Shown here: in pieces, positions 10,136 to 25,160 of the stretch | Layout: each line of letters opens with the position of its first letter | How positions within the stretch are numbered: the first letter of the stretch is position 1 | DNA from: Francisella persica ATCC VR-331 | Lineage (GTDB): Bacteria > Pseudomonadota > Gammaproteobacteria > Francisellales > Francisellaceae | Reading direction: 5' to 3' | Length of the DNA: 64,000 bases | Assembly: GCF_001653955.1 (NCBI RefSeq) | Contig: NZ_CP013022.1 | Location: 496,001 to 560,000, forward strand | Translations under genes and position numbers: made by a program | The notes under the pieces: model-generated | Seen by the model: only the letters and a program-made list of their open reading frames with translations | Told to the model about the DNA's origin: nothing | The model's database searches: none

Positions 10136-10246
10136 GAGACTAGCCATAAAATGTTTTAATTTAGTTATATCACATATAAATATGATTTGTTTAGTAATTT
10201 TTTGGTAGGTACTTCAAGCATAAGTTCTAAAAATAGAGGTAAAACT

Positions 10247-11142
10247 ATGCCATTATATACAGTAATTTAGCCATATAACCATGAGTTTTTGAAAGTCTCA
10301 GTATATACATTGAAGAATGTGGTAATTCAAATGGTAAACCGGTTGTATTTATCCATGGAGGTCCAGGTGTGGCATACAATCAAGTTACCGACAATATTTT
10401 AATCCAAAGAAATATAGAGTTATTATTGTAGGTTAATGCGGATGTAGTAACAGTACACCATTTGCAGAATTAAGAGAGAACACAACTTGGAATTTGATTG
10501 AAGATTTTGAGCAGATCCGTAAAAAGCTTAGGATTGATAAATGGATGATTTTTGGAGGTTCATGGGGTAGCACGCTAGGATTGGAATATGCTCAAACCTA
10601 TCCAACGGTTGTGACTGAACTTATTCTCAGAGAAATATTCTTAGGTCGTAAGAAAGAAATATCATGGCTATACCAATATGGTGTATGTGAGGTCTTTCCA
10701 GATAAATAGGGAGGATTAATATAAAACCTATTGATGAAGAACGAAGAAAAGATTTTATATCAGCATACTTAACTGGCAGAGATGAGGAGTTAAAGCAACA
10801 AGCAGCTAAGGCTTGGAGTATTTGGGAGGCATCAACTAGTAAGCTATATGTAGATGAGAAATCTATAAGAAATATATGGCGAAGATAATTTTAGTTTGGC
10901 ATTTGCAAGTATAGGGTGTCACTATTTCAAAAATAAATTATTACTAGAAGAAGGCCAATTACCTTAAAACGCAGATAAAATCAAAAACATTCCTGTAGTG
11001 ATAGTGCAAGGACGGTATGATATGGTTTGCTCATCTACTAGTGTGTGGGTACAAATGTTTGGTCAACAACAAAACTGGACATTCAATAACAGAGCCAGGA
11101 ATCTTAGAAGCTTTAGTCAAAGCAACGTTGATATGTATCTAA
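10247..11142 (+). pseudogene. pip: Proline iminopeptidase relic
   Basis: Broken alpha/beta-hydrolase that removes N-terminal proline from peptides. A start-like MPLYTVI, then stop, PYNHEFLKVS, KPVVFIHGGPG (oxyanion hole, about 10335-10370), a broken DQRGCGSSTPF (10430-10460), and the longest open piece 10494-10709 with the nucleophile elbow GGSWGSTLGLEYAQTYP. Downstream pieces DEERRKDFISAY, AAKAWSIWEAS and a final ITEPGILEALVKA match the family order. At least five lesions. Serine nucleophile is still readable but the protein cannot be made whole. Confidence 0.85.
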
Positions 11143-11284
11143 GTAGCCATCATTATCAAATAATATGTTAATTTTATACTTATTTTTTTGTATTGAGTAT
11201 TAATTTTTGTATTTATACTGAGGTTATTGAGATGTTTATTGTAAAAAAAAGAAGTGAAAAAGTTAAAAAAAATTGAAAAAGCCC

Positions 11285-11313
11285 TTGCGTTGTAGTGAGG
11301 TGATGTGTATTAT
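11285..11313 (+). promoter_or_regulatory. Predicted rRNA operon promoter
   Basis: TTGCGT (11285-11290), 17-base spacer, TATTAT (11308-11313), about 135 bases before the 16S start. The bases just upstream (11246-11280) are a dense A-tract region that could serve as an UP element, as at other rrn promoters. Confidence 0.6.
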
Positions 11314-11391
11314 ATGTCTTCACACGGCTGGCGGGTGATGTTAGCGGTTGAGAGGCAAAAATTTCTAGTGATATTTAAGAGGTATATTATA

Positions 11392-11401
11392 TACAAACAC
11401 T
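11392..11401 (+). other. 16S precursor processing stem, 5' side
   Basis: TACAAACACT here is complementary to AGTGTTTGTA at 13042-13051, and partial complementarity continues on both sides. The two lie just outside 16S on either side, as expected for the RNase III stem that frees the 16S precursor. Confidence 0.6.
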
Positions 11402-11447
11402 TTGTTAAAGAATTTGAGTATCAGTAGTTAGAGTAAGAATTTGATTT

Positions 11448-12981
<1,534 letters not shown>

Positions 12982-13041
12982 ACGGAAATACGAAAAAAAA
13001 TAAGTAAATAAGCTTTAATTGTTGATCAAGTGATTTAGCAT

Positions 13042-13051
13042 AGTGTTTGTA
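13042..13051 (+). other. 16S precursor processing stem, 3' side
   Basis: AGTGTTTGTA pairs with TACAAACACT at 11392-11401. Lies in the 16S to tRNA-Ile spacer. Confidence 0.6.
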
Positions 13052-13080
13052 GGTAATGTATTTTAGTGTGAATAAAATAC

Positions 13081-13157
<77 letters not shown>

Positions 13158-13171
13158 ATTTATGTTTTGTT

Positions 13172-13247
13172 GGGGCCATAGCTCAGCTGGGAGAGCACCT
13201 GCTTTGCACGCAGGGGGTCAGCGGTTCGATCCCGCTTGGCTCCACCA
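13172..13247 (+). tRNA. alaT: tRNA-Ala (TGC anticodon)
   Basis: Acceptor GGGGCCA pairs with TGGCTCC (one G-T pair), anticodon loop with TGC, T-loop GGTTCGATCC, CCA encoded. Second spacer tRNA of the rrn operon, 14 bases after tRNA-Ile. Confidence 0.97.
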
Positions 13248-13268
13248 ATATTTTATTTACATGAAAAT

Positions 13269-13298
13269 AGAGATATTTAACAATTTAGTATAGAAATA

Positions 13299-13306
<8 letters not shown>
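13269..13306 (+). other. 23S processing stem, 5' side
   Basis: Bases 13273-13306 are complementary to 16181-16214 over 34 positions, with a single T-G wobble, and pairing extends about four more bases outward (one further wobble). This is the classical RNase III stem closing pre-23S, but unusually long and nearly perfect. Confidence 0.85.
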
Positions 13307-16180
<2,874 letters not shown>

Positions 16181-16188
<8 letters not shown>

Positions 16189-16218
16189 TATTTCTATACT
16201 GAATTGTTAAATATCTTT
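16181..16218 (+). other. 23S processing stem, 3' side
   Basis: Partner of 13269-13306; see there. Runs from the 3' end of 23S into the 23S-5S spacer. Confidence 0.85.
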
Positions 16219-16236
16219 ATAATCCCAAAACACAGT

Positions 16237-16350
16237 TTTGGCGATGATAGCTTGTAGGAACCACCTGATCCCATTCCGAACTCAGAAGTGAAACTACAAA
16301 ACGCCAATGATAGTCTGGCATTGCCCAGGTGAAAGTAGGTAGTCGCCATC
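16237..16350 (+). rRNA. rrf: 5S ribosomal RNA
   Basis: Third rRNA of the operon. Contains the hallmark CCATTCCGAACTCAGAAGTG and the terminal helix TGGCGA with TCGCCA. About 114 bases, 49 bases after the 23S end. Exact ends uncertain by a few bases. Confidence 0.92.
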
Positions 16351-16390
16351 TTCTTAGTTTATCCAAAGACTTATCGTGATAAGCTCAAAT

Positions 16391-16427
16391 ACAATGCCTC
16401 ATAAAAATATGGGACTTGTTGTTTTTT
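16391..16427 (+). terminator. Probable rrn operon terminator
   Basis: An imperfect hairpin (ACAAtGCCTCATA, four-base A loop, TATGGGACTTGT; one bulge, one mismatch) is followed by TGTTTTTT. It lies 40 bases after 5S, the right place to end the rRNA transcript. Confidence 0.6.
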
Positions 16428-17089
16428 GCATTTGTAAACTTATACGATGAGCCACAGATTAAAAGATTTTTAGAAAAAACTTTTTTAGTTTTAGGTCATG
16501 ATGTTGAGATTGTCGATATAGCTGGTAATGCGACAAAACTTTTAGGAGAGTATCATATATTATGCTGTTATTCTTGATCTTCGACTTCCATGACCAATAT
16601 GGTCAAGAATGGCTAAAATCTGCACGCAGATATAGTGAGTGCTATAATTAAGTTGTTCTGCGCGTAATGACACTTAAGAGGTTAAAAAGCTATCGAGAAT
16701 GGTGCTCTTGACTATATCAAAAAGCCTTCTGATATGCGAGCTTATTGCTAGAGTCAAAAGACAGCTAAATCATCTGCTAAAAAAACAAACTGGTAAATAT
16801 TTTTTTGCAATTTTAAATATAGATTTTAATGATAATAAAATAAGGTTAATTTTACATTTTTCGAAAAAAGAGTTTTTTATTTTGGATTTTATAGTCAGTC
16901 ATGCTGGTAAGTTAGTGATGCAAAATACTATTCTGAAGGATGTTTGGGGTGAATGCCATGGCGATGGCACACAGCATTTAAGAGTATATATTGAGCAATT
17001 AAGAAAAAAACTATTTACTTGTAAAAAAAACAAAACTCTTAATAACCACAGAAAACGCTATAGGTTATCGCTTTGCTGTCGCTGATTAA
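16425..17089 (+). pseudogene. kdpE: kdpE relic (OmpR-type response regulator)
   Basis: Broken two-component response regulator of the KdpE type. The receiver domain is in pieces: DEPQIKRFLEKTF (near 16448), VEIVDIAGNA, ILDLRLPD-like sequence with frameshifts near 16575 (phospho-Asp region), GALDYIKKPSD near 16705. The C-terminal winged-helix domain lies in the open piece 16699-17085: FSKKEFFILDFIVSHAG, LKDVWGE, then QHLRVYIEQLRKKL. A last frameshift separates the ending ENAIGYRFAVAD, whose natural stop is at 17087-17089. No sensor kinase or kdp pump genes are seen beside it. Directly follows the rrn terminator. Confidence 0.8.
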
Positions 17090-17624
17090 GTACGATTCTA
17101 ATACAAGAAGAACGATATTTTTTCTTTTACCAACTATATAAATTACTATTTAGGGTTATTTATGTTTTATGAACTAACTATCTGCGAGAAAGGTTGTAGT
17201 TTAAACTTACGGCTATGTTTCATATGTTACTTTTAATTTGGTTAATACTTTTTACATGTATCGTTATTATTTGTATCTTTATTATCAATTTCCTCTATTT
17301 ATTTTCTAATAAGTCTCCAGGAAAGATTAATTGCTTCAACATCTTTAAACTTTTTTAGACCTTTGTCATGTCTTATTAATAGATGGTGTAACGGGGAATG
17401 CTTTTCCATTATGCTTTATCAGTTCCTAAGATTATAGGTTTTTTTCTAGAGTAACTCTCAAAATACTATATTCTTAGTAAGAAGTTTTTTTTTGAAATTT
17501 TTGTTTAAATAAATAGCTTATGTAAGCATACCTTTCCTTTGTCCATCGTGTAAACCGCTACAATTTACTACCGAATGCTCGAAATCAAAAGCTTTAATAT
17601 ATTTAAAAAGTATGATTTTGGTTA
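17090..17624. other. Gene-free AT-rich debris
   Basis: No intact gene. Short open stretches on both strands suggest former coding DNA, but nothing is recognisable. Confidence 0.4.
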
Positions 17625-17744
17625 CTAGATTTCATCCACTTTATATTTTTCATGTACATATCCACATGTTTTATTCCATTGATGAATAAGATAAAGTGTA
17701 TAAATAGCAACTGATAATACAACTAAAGAGTAATTCTTTTTCAT
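17625..17744 (-). CDS. Possible 39-residue membrane peptide or gene fragment
   Basis: ATG at 17744 opens a short frame starting MKKNYSLVVLSVAIYTLYLI, a lysine-rich start plus one hydrophobic helix, then a hydrophilic tail with one Cys and a stop at 17627-17625. It may be the N-terminus of a longer decayed protein, since the minus strand downstream carries frameshifted codons that look related. Not recognised. Confidence 0.3.
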   Translation of the reverse strand: MKKNYSLVVLSVAIYTLYLIHQWNKTCGYVHEKYKVDEI

Positions 17745-17768
17745 TTATATAATTGTAGCCATTATTAA

Positions 17769-18170
17769 TCATTCTTTTGTATATAGAAACTCTATGAAAA
17801 TCTTTTCTTTTTTTACCAAAAAGTTTTGGATATTATCATTTTTCTCTAGTTCATTTTGAAAAGATATAAAATAATCAAAATATTTTTTATGGTATTTCTT
17901 TAGGAAGTTAGGAGTATAATGACTATTTTTAACTCTCTTAACTTGATCTTCTTTAGTATAACCGTTTCTTGCACTATTGTTCATTGTTATAAAATGACCT
18001 CGTAGAATTTTTTTATTTACACCACCTTTAAAGTCACTTAATAAAGTTTGATTAGTTTTAATTTGCTCCTTTAGGTTATGATACTTATAATTTTCTATAG
18101 ATATTTGTAAAAATCTTCTATCTTATATATCCAAATTTTTTAAATATACAAGTACGTAGTTAAAGCTAAG
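17769..18170 (-). pseudogene. Unidentified hypothetical gene remnant
   Basis: A charged, lysine- and phenylalanine-rich minus-strand frame runs open from about 18115 to 17769 (about 115 codons) but the only ATG is internal, at 17984. Just upstream, one TAA interrupts what looks like the same frame (YLKNLDI before it). This suggests a gene with an internal stop that has lost its 5' end. Contains NGYTKEDQVKRVKNSHYTP; family not recognised. Confidence 0.4.
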
Positions 18171-18397
18171 TTATTGCTTAATTATTTCTTATTTGTAACA
18201 TTTTTTATTAATTATCAATCTGGGATAGTTTTGTTCATCACTAAAAGATTAATTAGGTAATTTTATAAATGTATTTAACTTAATGATTTAGTGGAATAAA
18301 ACGGTAGATTTAAAGGTATTAACTTATATGCTGTAAATTTAATGATCTTAGAATGAAGTTTTTATCTAAAATGTACCTTTTTTGGTAACTTATTAAT
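18171..18397. other. AT-rich spacer
   Basis: No gene seen; likely held the upstream region of the outer-membrane protein relic that follows. Confidence 0.3.
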
Positions 18398-19030
18398 ATG
18401 ACTAAAAAACATATCTTAGCGTTACTCTTATTTGCAATTATCAAAATAACCTTTGCTGGGTCACAAGAGAAATATTCTACAAGCATTAATATAGTAGATG
18501 ATACCCTCAGCAAGTAGCAGCTTAAACAGATCCATTTGAATACTTTTGATTCTTTGACAAATAATGAAGATAGTTGTGGTATGAAAATAGAGCAACTGGT
18601 ATTTAGGCTTGATGTTTGGTGGAAGTATGAGTGGCTCGAATATGATGCTTGGAGTTGCTGGTAATGTGATGATTATGTCAGGATATAAATTTAACTAATA
18701 TCTAGGTATTCAGTATAATCAGATGATCTCATATAGCGGAACCTTTACAGGCATAGGTGAGGAGGCAACTATTATGATTCCTACTGGTTCAATGATTATG
18801 TCATATGCTGCAGCTGGGGCTGGGTGGTCAAATATGTCAGGATCTGTACAAAGGTTGCTTGGGATATTGGTGGTGCATCAATATTGCGTTATTAAAGACA
18901 CTTAGTTCTATTGCTAGTTATAGATACATACAGACTATGGCAACCTAAGTCAAGTTTATAGGTGAGGGTATAAATCAGCCATGCTAGAGCTGCTATGAGT
19001 ATGGTATCGGGTGGTTTGGTTTGATATTTT
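18398..19030 (+). pseudogene. Outer-membrane beta-barrel protein relic
   Basis: ATG at 18398 gives a signal peptide (MTKKHILALLLFAIIKITFA) and about 40 codons to a stop. Later frames carry short barrel-like strands: FGLMFGGSMSGS-type sequence near 18610, SGYKFN then YLGIQYN near 18685-18720, the open piece 18723-18905 with GIGEEATIMIPTGSMI and AAGAGWSNMSGS, and a degraded final strand near 19000. The strand repeats and signal peptide suggest a small outer-membrane protein (OmpA/OmpW-like), exact family uncertain. Many frameshifts. Confidence 0.6.
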
Positions 19031-19590
19031 TAACAAGCTTATATTTTAAACATTCTCTAATCTATATTTATAAATTATTCTTTCATCTTTTTTATGTCCA
19101 GATATTTGCCAGTTGAGTTTAATTTGATCTGTAAAAACTTCAATAATAGCAGAATATAGATCATCAATACAAACATAATCTTGCTTGTTATAAGTTATGA
19201 TCTGTGCGTATTAGATCAAAAAGTTTGACAACAATGTTATTATAACTAAAACGCGCATGAGATAGGCTTATTAGATTACTATCAATACTTTGCTAGAGAT
19301 ATTAAGTTTTTAAGAGCCGTTTCTTTGAAATAGATACTATTATTTATTCTGTTGCACTGTAACAGTTACGTGACATAGCCATTCCAGCCAGTTAGAGATT
19401 TTTTGCCACATTTATAAATAAATTCAAAATATTTTACTTGGAGTAATTTTTAAAATAAATCTATAGCAATTAATAGTAATTTTAATTAAGGTTATTATAG
19501 GAAAATTGCGTTATAGAAGTCAGCATTATTTGCTTAGTTATTAAAATAGCGTTATTATTCATGGCGTTTAACAAAAAATATAATTGATAT
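19031..19590. other. Gene-free region with minus-strand debris
   Basis: The minus strand from about 19345 to 19050 shows coding-like pieces such as LSHARFSYNNIVVKLFDLIRT and KQDYVCIDDLYSAIIEVFTD in different frames, ending near WQISGHKKDERI. A decayed gene I cannot name. The rest is AT-rich spacer before the permease. Confidence 0.4.
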
Positions 19591-20787
19591 ATGAATTCTA
19601 AATTTATTGGTTCAGTTTTTTTGATAATAGGTACTACAATTGGTGCAGGTATGCTATCTCTACCTTTGATAGTTTCATCTTGTGGCTTTACCATGGCAAT
19701 AATCCTTTTAATTTTATCTTGGAGTGTGATGTATATAACTGCGCTTAAACTACTAAGAGTTTGTGCTAAGTATCCGTTAGGTGTCAATTTTACATCAATG
19801 ATGCAATCACGAGTATCAAAAGCATATTTGATGTTTTTTAGTATTATTTATTTGTTATTGTTGTATTCTTTAATGTCTGCATATACCACACAAGGCTCAT
19901 CTCTTGTAAGTGCTATAACTAGCCTAGATAATTCTAATAAAACTCAAGTAGGGTTATCTGCTGTTATCTTCACACTGATTTTTGGTGCACTAATGTTTAG
20001 CTATAGAGTCAGTGACTATGCAAATAGATTTTTTGTGATAGTTAAATTTTTATTTTTTACAGTTGCTGTATTTATTATATTGTTTTATATAAATCCAAGT
20101 TATTTAAGCAGAATACCTATTAGCCTATCAGCGTTTATTTTTGCGTGGCCGACTTTATTACCATCATTTGGGTTTCATAATATAATCCCTGTTATTTATG
20201 AATATCAAAAAGGTGATATTACTAAGATTAAAAAAAGTATTCTTATTGGTAGTCTAAGTGTTCTAATGATTTATATTATCTGGATATTTTTGGCTTTAGC
20301 ACTTATTCCACAGCAAGGGTTACATAGTTATCAAACATTATTTAGTTCTGGTAATAACACCCCAGCAGGGTTGGCAGTAGAGATTAGAGAGGTATCAGGT
20401 TCAGTGCTTTTAGAAGTATGGTTAAATATATTTATTTATATTGCAATTATTACATCTTTTATTGGTGTTGGTATTTCATTAATGCATTATATTCGGGATT
20501 TGTTTACGCGTTATAATAGACGAATAGGTAATCTAGCTTTGGGGTTGATATGTTTTATCCCACCATTGATTTTCACTATTTTTTACCCGCGTGGTTTTAT
20601 TTTAGCTTTACAATATGCAGCAATATTTGCAGTGATAATATTTGTTTATATACCATCGTTCCTAAGTAGAAAATTCGATCTTAAAGTCTACTGTTCAAAT
20701 CTTTATGTGATATTTATGGGTAGCTTAGTTATATTTTTCGAGATTTTTAACTTATGTTTTGATATTAATCCTTTTGTTGGCTTTTAA
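19591..20787 (+). CDS. tyrP: Aromatic amino-acid permease (HAAAP family, TyrP/Mtr-like)
   Basis: Inner-membrane, proton-driven importer for tyrosine or tryptophan. 398 residues, close to E. coli TyrP (403) and Mtr (414). About eleven hydrophobic segments. The family signature GTTIGAGMLSLPL lies at about residues 14-26, and the mid-protein block FGFHNIIPVIYEY at about 195-207 matches the conserved FGFH region of the family. Whether tyrosine, tryptophan or both are carried cannot be told. Since tryptophan synthase alpha is broken in this window, tryptophan uptake is plausible. Confidence 0.85.
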   Translation: MNSKFIGSVFLIIGTTIGAGMLSLPLIVSSCGFTMAIILLILSWSVMYITALKLLRVCAKYPLGVNFTSMMQSRVSKAYLMFFSIIYLLLLYSLMSAYTTQGSSLVSAITSLDNSNKTQVGLSAVIFTLIFGALMFSYRVSDYANRFFVIVKFLFFTVAVFIILFYINPSYLSRIPISLSAFIFAWPTLLPSFGFHNIIPVIYEYQKGDITKIKKSILIGSLSVLMIYIIWIFLALALIPQQGLHSYQTLFSSGNNTPAGLAVEIREVSGSVLLEVWLNIFIYIAIITSFIGVGISLMHYIRDLFTRYNRRIGNLALGLICFIPPLIFTIFYPRGFILALQYAAIFAVIIFVYIPSFLSRKFDLKVYCSNLYVIFMGSLVIFFEIFNLCFDINPFVGF

Positions 20788-20850
20788 ATAGTCAATGATA
20801 ATTTGAGATAGAACATATATAATGTATGATTAACGTTTTTATAAGTATAA

Positions 20851-21867
<1,017 letters not shown>

Positions 21868-21873
21868 ATGTAA

Positions 21874-23742
21874 ATGAAAATAAAAAATCTTATATTTGGT
21901 TCACCAATTCCTAATACAAAACAACAAGAGCAAAAAATAGGCTTGTTTGCTGGTTTTGCAATACTTTCTTCAAATGCACTATCTTCTGTGTCGTATGCTA
22001 CTGGAGAGGTGTTTATAGTTTTGGCAACTGCTGGAGCAGCAGCTGTTCTGCAATACTCGATTGAAGTAGCGCTAATGGTGATATTACTGATATTGTTGAT
22101 GGGTTTTTCATATGCGCAAGTTATACGGGCTCATCCAGAGGGCGGTGGTTCATATTCGATAGTTAAAACACACTTTAATGAAAAACTTTTGCTGTTAACT
22201 TCGGCATCTCTTATTATTGATTATATTCTTACAGTGGCAGTTTCTGTTTCTACAGCGGCGGTGGCTATTAGTTCGGCTTTTCCTGTTTTAGATGATTATA
22301 GTGTTAGGTTAGCTTTGGGTCTTTTGGCACTTTTGATGATTATAAATCTTCGTGGCGTTAAATCTACAGCAAAGATTTTTATATGGCCAACCTATATGTT
22401 TATTGTCTCAATTATTATCATGATAATTGTAGGGATATATCAGTATAATCATAACTCTTTACAGACATTTACATATACAAAAAATCAACTTGATCAGATG
22501 CAGGCTTCGATGGGTGTTTTAACTATAACTCTTGTACTGCGCGCTTTTTCATCAGGTAGTGCTGCGTTAACAGGTATTGAATCATATGCAAATGGAGTTT
22601 CAGCTTACAAGTCTCCAAACTTAGCTAAATCTGGTTTGTTACTTATGACGTTCTTATCGATAGTGATGTTTGCCGGAGTAACTTTTATAACTGCAAAAAC
22701 AAGAATATTGCCAGATTTTTCAGAAAGTGTTTTATCACAAGTTGCTCACCAAGTTTTAGGTAATGGCTTTTTATATTATTTTTTACAAGCATCCACCTGT
22801 TTGATTCTACTTATGGCAGCTAACACTTGTTTTACTGGATTTCCTATTTTAGCTTCAATTATGAGTAAGGATAACTATCTTCCTGAACAGCTACAGCGTG
22901 TCGGTGATAGATTTGCATTTAGAAATGGGATTATAATGTTAACTGCATTATCGGCAATCTTGGTTATAATATTTGATGCTAAAGTTAGCCGCTTGATACC
23001 ATTATATGCTTTTGGTGTTTTTATTGCATTTACACTTTGTCAAGCTGGATTGGTTAAGTATTGGTATAGGAATAAGCGTTCATATAGAAGTTGGGGAATT
23101 AGAGCATTTATCAATGCCTTTGGCTGTGTTGCTACATTTGTAGTATTAATTATAATCGTTGAAAGTAAATTTTTTGAAGGCGTTTGGATTGTGATAATTG
23201 CGATCGCAATTATCATGTATGGTTTATATGCGATAAAAACTCATTATATAAGAAGAGAGCATAATCTAGCACTAAGTGTTGATGAGGCAATTGTAAATGC
23301 TTGTATACATGAAAACTTGAAACCAAAAATAGTTGTATTAGTTTCACGTATTCACCGTGGCACAATAGAGTCGTTAAGGTTAGCAAGAAATCTATCTTAT
23401 GATATTACTCCAGTTTTTGTTTCGGCAAATCAAAAGAAAATCGAAAAAATTAAAACCGAATGGAAAAATTTAGCTTTCAAAGAAAAGCTCTTGATAATGC
23501 GACCTATATATAACTCGTTTATAACTCCAGTATTGCAAATTTTGCATAAAAATGACCTAAGAGATCCAGAACGAGGCTATTCTGTAGTAATAATTCCAGA
23601 AGTTGTAAATACAAAATGGTGGCACTTCCTACTACATAATCAAAATTCACGCATGGTTAAATTAGCTATAGCAGCAATGGATAAAAAAGATGACAAAACT
23701 GTTACTAGAGTAGTGATTTCGGTTCCATATAAAGCAGAATAG
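21874..23742 (+). CDS. KimA-like potassium importer (APC/KUP-type)
   Basis: 622-residue inner-membrane permease very similar in layout to Bacillus subtilis KimA (607 residues), a high-affinity K+/H+ symporter. About 12 hydrophobic segments are followed by a roughly 150-residue cytosolic tail. Shared blocks include LSSNALSSVSYATGE near residue 32, HPEGGGSYSIVK, IDYILTVAVSVS, AFSSGSAALTGIE in the middle, IPLYAFGVFIAFTLCQAG, and the tail motif WWHFLLHNQNSR. In Bacillus the tail binds cyclic-di-AMP; whether this organism makes that nucleotide is unknown. Often annotated only as amino acid permease. Probably co-transcribed with obgE. Confidence 0.85.
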   Translation: MKIKNLIFGSPIPNTKQQEQKIGLFAGFAILSSNALSSVSYATGEVFIVLATAGAAAVLQYSIEVALMVILLILLMGFSYAQVIRAHPEGGGSYSIVKTHFNEKLLLLTSASLIIDYILTVAVSVSTAAVAISSAFPVLDDYSVRLALGLLALLMIINLRGVKSTAKIFIWPTYMFIVSIIIMIIVGIYQYNHNSLQTFTYTKNQLDQMQASMGVLTITLVLRAFSSGSAALTGIESYANGVSAYKSPNLAKSGLLLMTFLSIVMFAGVTFITAKTRILPDFSESVLSQVAHQVLGNGFLYYFLQASTCLILLMAANTCFTGFPILASIMSKDNYLPEQLQRVGDRFAFRNGIIMLTALSAILVIIFDAKVSRLIPLYAFGVFIAFTLCQAGLVKYWYRNKRSYRSWGIRAFINAFGCVATFVVLIIIVESKFFEGVWIVIIAIAIIMYGLYAIKTHYIRREHNLALSVDEAIVNACIHENLKPKIVVLVSRIHRGTIESLRLARNLSYDITPVFVSANQKKIEKIKTEWKNLAFKEKLLIMRPIYNSFITPVLQILHKNDLRDPERGYSVVIIPEVVNTKWWHFLLHNQNSRMVKLAIAAMDKKDDKTVTRVVISVPYKAE

Positions 23743-23760
23743 ATGATGGTTTTTTAAAGT

Positions 23761-25160
23761 TATTGGCTAGTATCTAGGATTTTTGGAGCTTTAAAGCAGG
23801 TTTAGTAGTTTTGTTGATATTGGCTGTATGTGTAGTGTTTGAGTTTACTAGTGTTGGTTTAAGTAGTTTATTTAAACCATTGGTATGTTGCCTTCTATAA
23901 TGCTGTAGAGCAATATAAACAAGCAAACATTATTGCACCAGCTAGTAATATTTGCTGCTATTACTTCAGTGATGTTATTAAATAGTTTTTTGACATATTT
24001 TTGTGGTCAGTATCTTTGATAATCTTTATGTGTAAACTAATGACAGAGAATTATGTCAGTAATTGGCTTAATTCTAAAGTTACCTAAGTTGTGCCAAAAT
24101 TTATGACAATCCTGAAGAACTCATTAGTTATGATATACAGCAGCTCATTATTCTTTAAAATAATATATTTTTGACAATTATTAATAGTTTGTCTCAACAT
24201 TAGTTTCTTTCTCTATTATTTTGTGGTGGTTATAGGGTATTATCCTTGTCATTATATGGTTATGACTTTAATATCTATGGTTATATTTTTTTGGGTTAAA
24301 ATAGTTTTAGTAGTAAATGTTTTGAGTTGTTTTTAGGCTTGGTAAGCCTTTAAGAGAGCTTTTATATAGTCATAAGAAATGTGAAGCAGATTTTAGATAT
24401 GGCCTTATATGTGGTTAGAAATAATAAAAACTACATTTATGATAATCAATCTGAAAAAAGAGAATATGTTTTATCAAAGAAGAATTTTAATAAGGTTGTT
24501 ATTTTTATAAAGTTACATTCCGTAAAAAAAAAAAGATATTGTCAGAAGTTTTTTTGTACAAATAGTCCTTGACTAGAACAATTTTAGCATTACCACGCTA
24601 TTTTGCTAAAATTATTAGTTTTGGATAGATTATGCAGGTGCAGTCAGCATTTACAGTGTCATTTCTCCAATGCTACTTCTAGTTTTTAGAATGAGAATTT
24701 AGCTGAGCTAAGAACTAATATTAGTAGGTTTTCTGAGCTTAAAAATTTCTCAACAAAATACCTAAAATACTTTTTTATTATAGCGCCCATATTTACCTGA
24801 GGATGATTTTAAAATAGCAATGTTTTATCCATATTTTGCTAATATTCTAGCAAATGATGAATTCAAGCAGATAATTAATTTATTAGGAATAGGCTATTTG
24901 GCTAAATTTATAAATACTATGCATGATTGGGGGAATATATATACTATCTTCTGGCAAACAGCAAAAGCTGCGATTATGTAAAATTATTTACTAAAGATTA
25001 TGATTTGATTTTGCTTGATGAGGCAACTTGAATATAGATGTTAACTTATAGAAAAATCTATTAATTACTCAAAATAAAGGCTTAGCGTATATTTCAGTTA
25101 GCCATAATTACAGAGTTAAAGCGTATCATGATAAAGTTATCGAACTTACTAGTGATTGAT
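23761..25160 (+). pseudogene. YddA/SbmA-like fused ABC transporter relic
   Basis: Broken single-chain ABC transporter (membrane domain then ATPase) of the family that includes YddA, BacA/SbmA and Rv1819c. N-terminal helix pieces appear near 23800-24000 (ILAVCVVFEFTS, then a run through FLTYFCGQYL), followed by TENYVSNWLNSKV and the degraded NPEELISYDIQQLI block near 24100-24150 (compare NPDQRIxED). The ATPase half retains QRPYLPEDDFKIAMFYPYF (24785), a degraded signature LSSGKQQKLRLCKLF (24950), LILLDEATSNIDV (25010) and a switch SVSHN near 25100. At least six lesions. Substrates of the family are peptides and cobalamin-like compounds. Confidence 0.75.

Noticed and set aside
10494-10709. 71-codon frame as a separate gene
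   Set aside because: It is the middle of the proline iminopeptidase relic; family motifs continue on both sides in other frames.
24381-24572. 63-codon frame as a small gene
   Set aside because: Lies within the YddA-like ABC relic in its membrane-to-ATPase region; no independent start signal.
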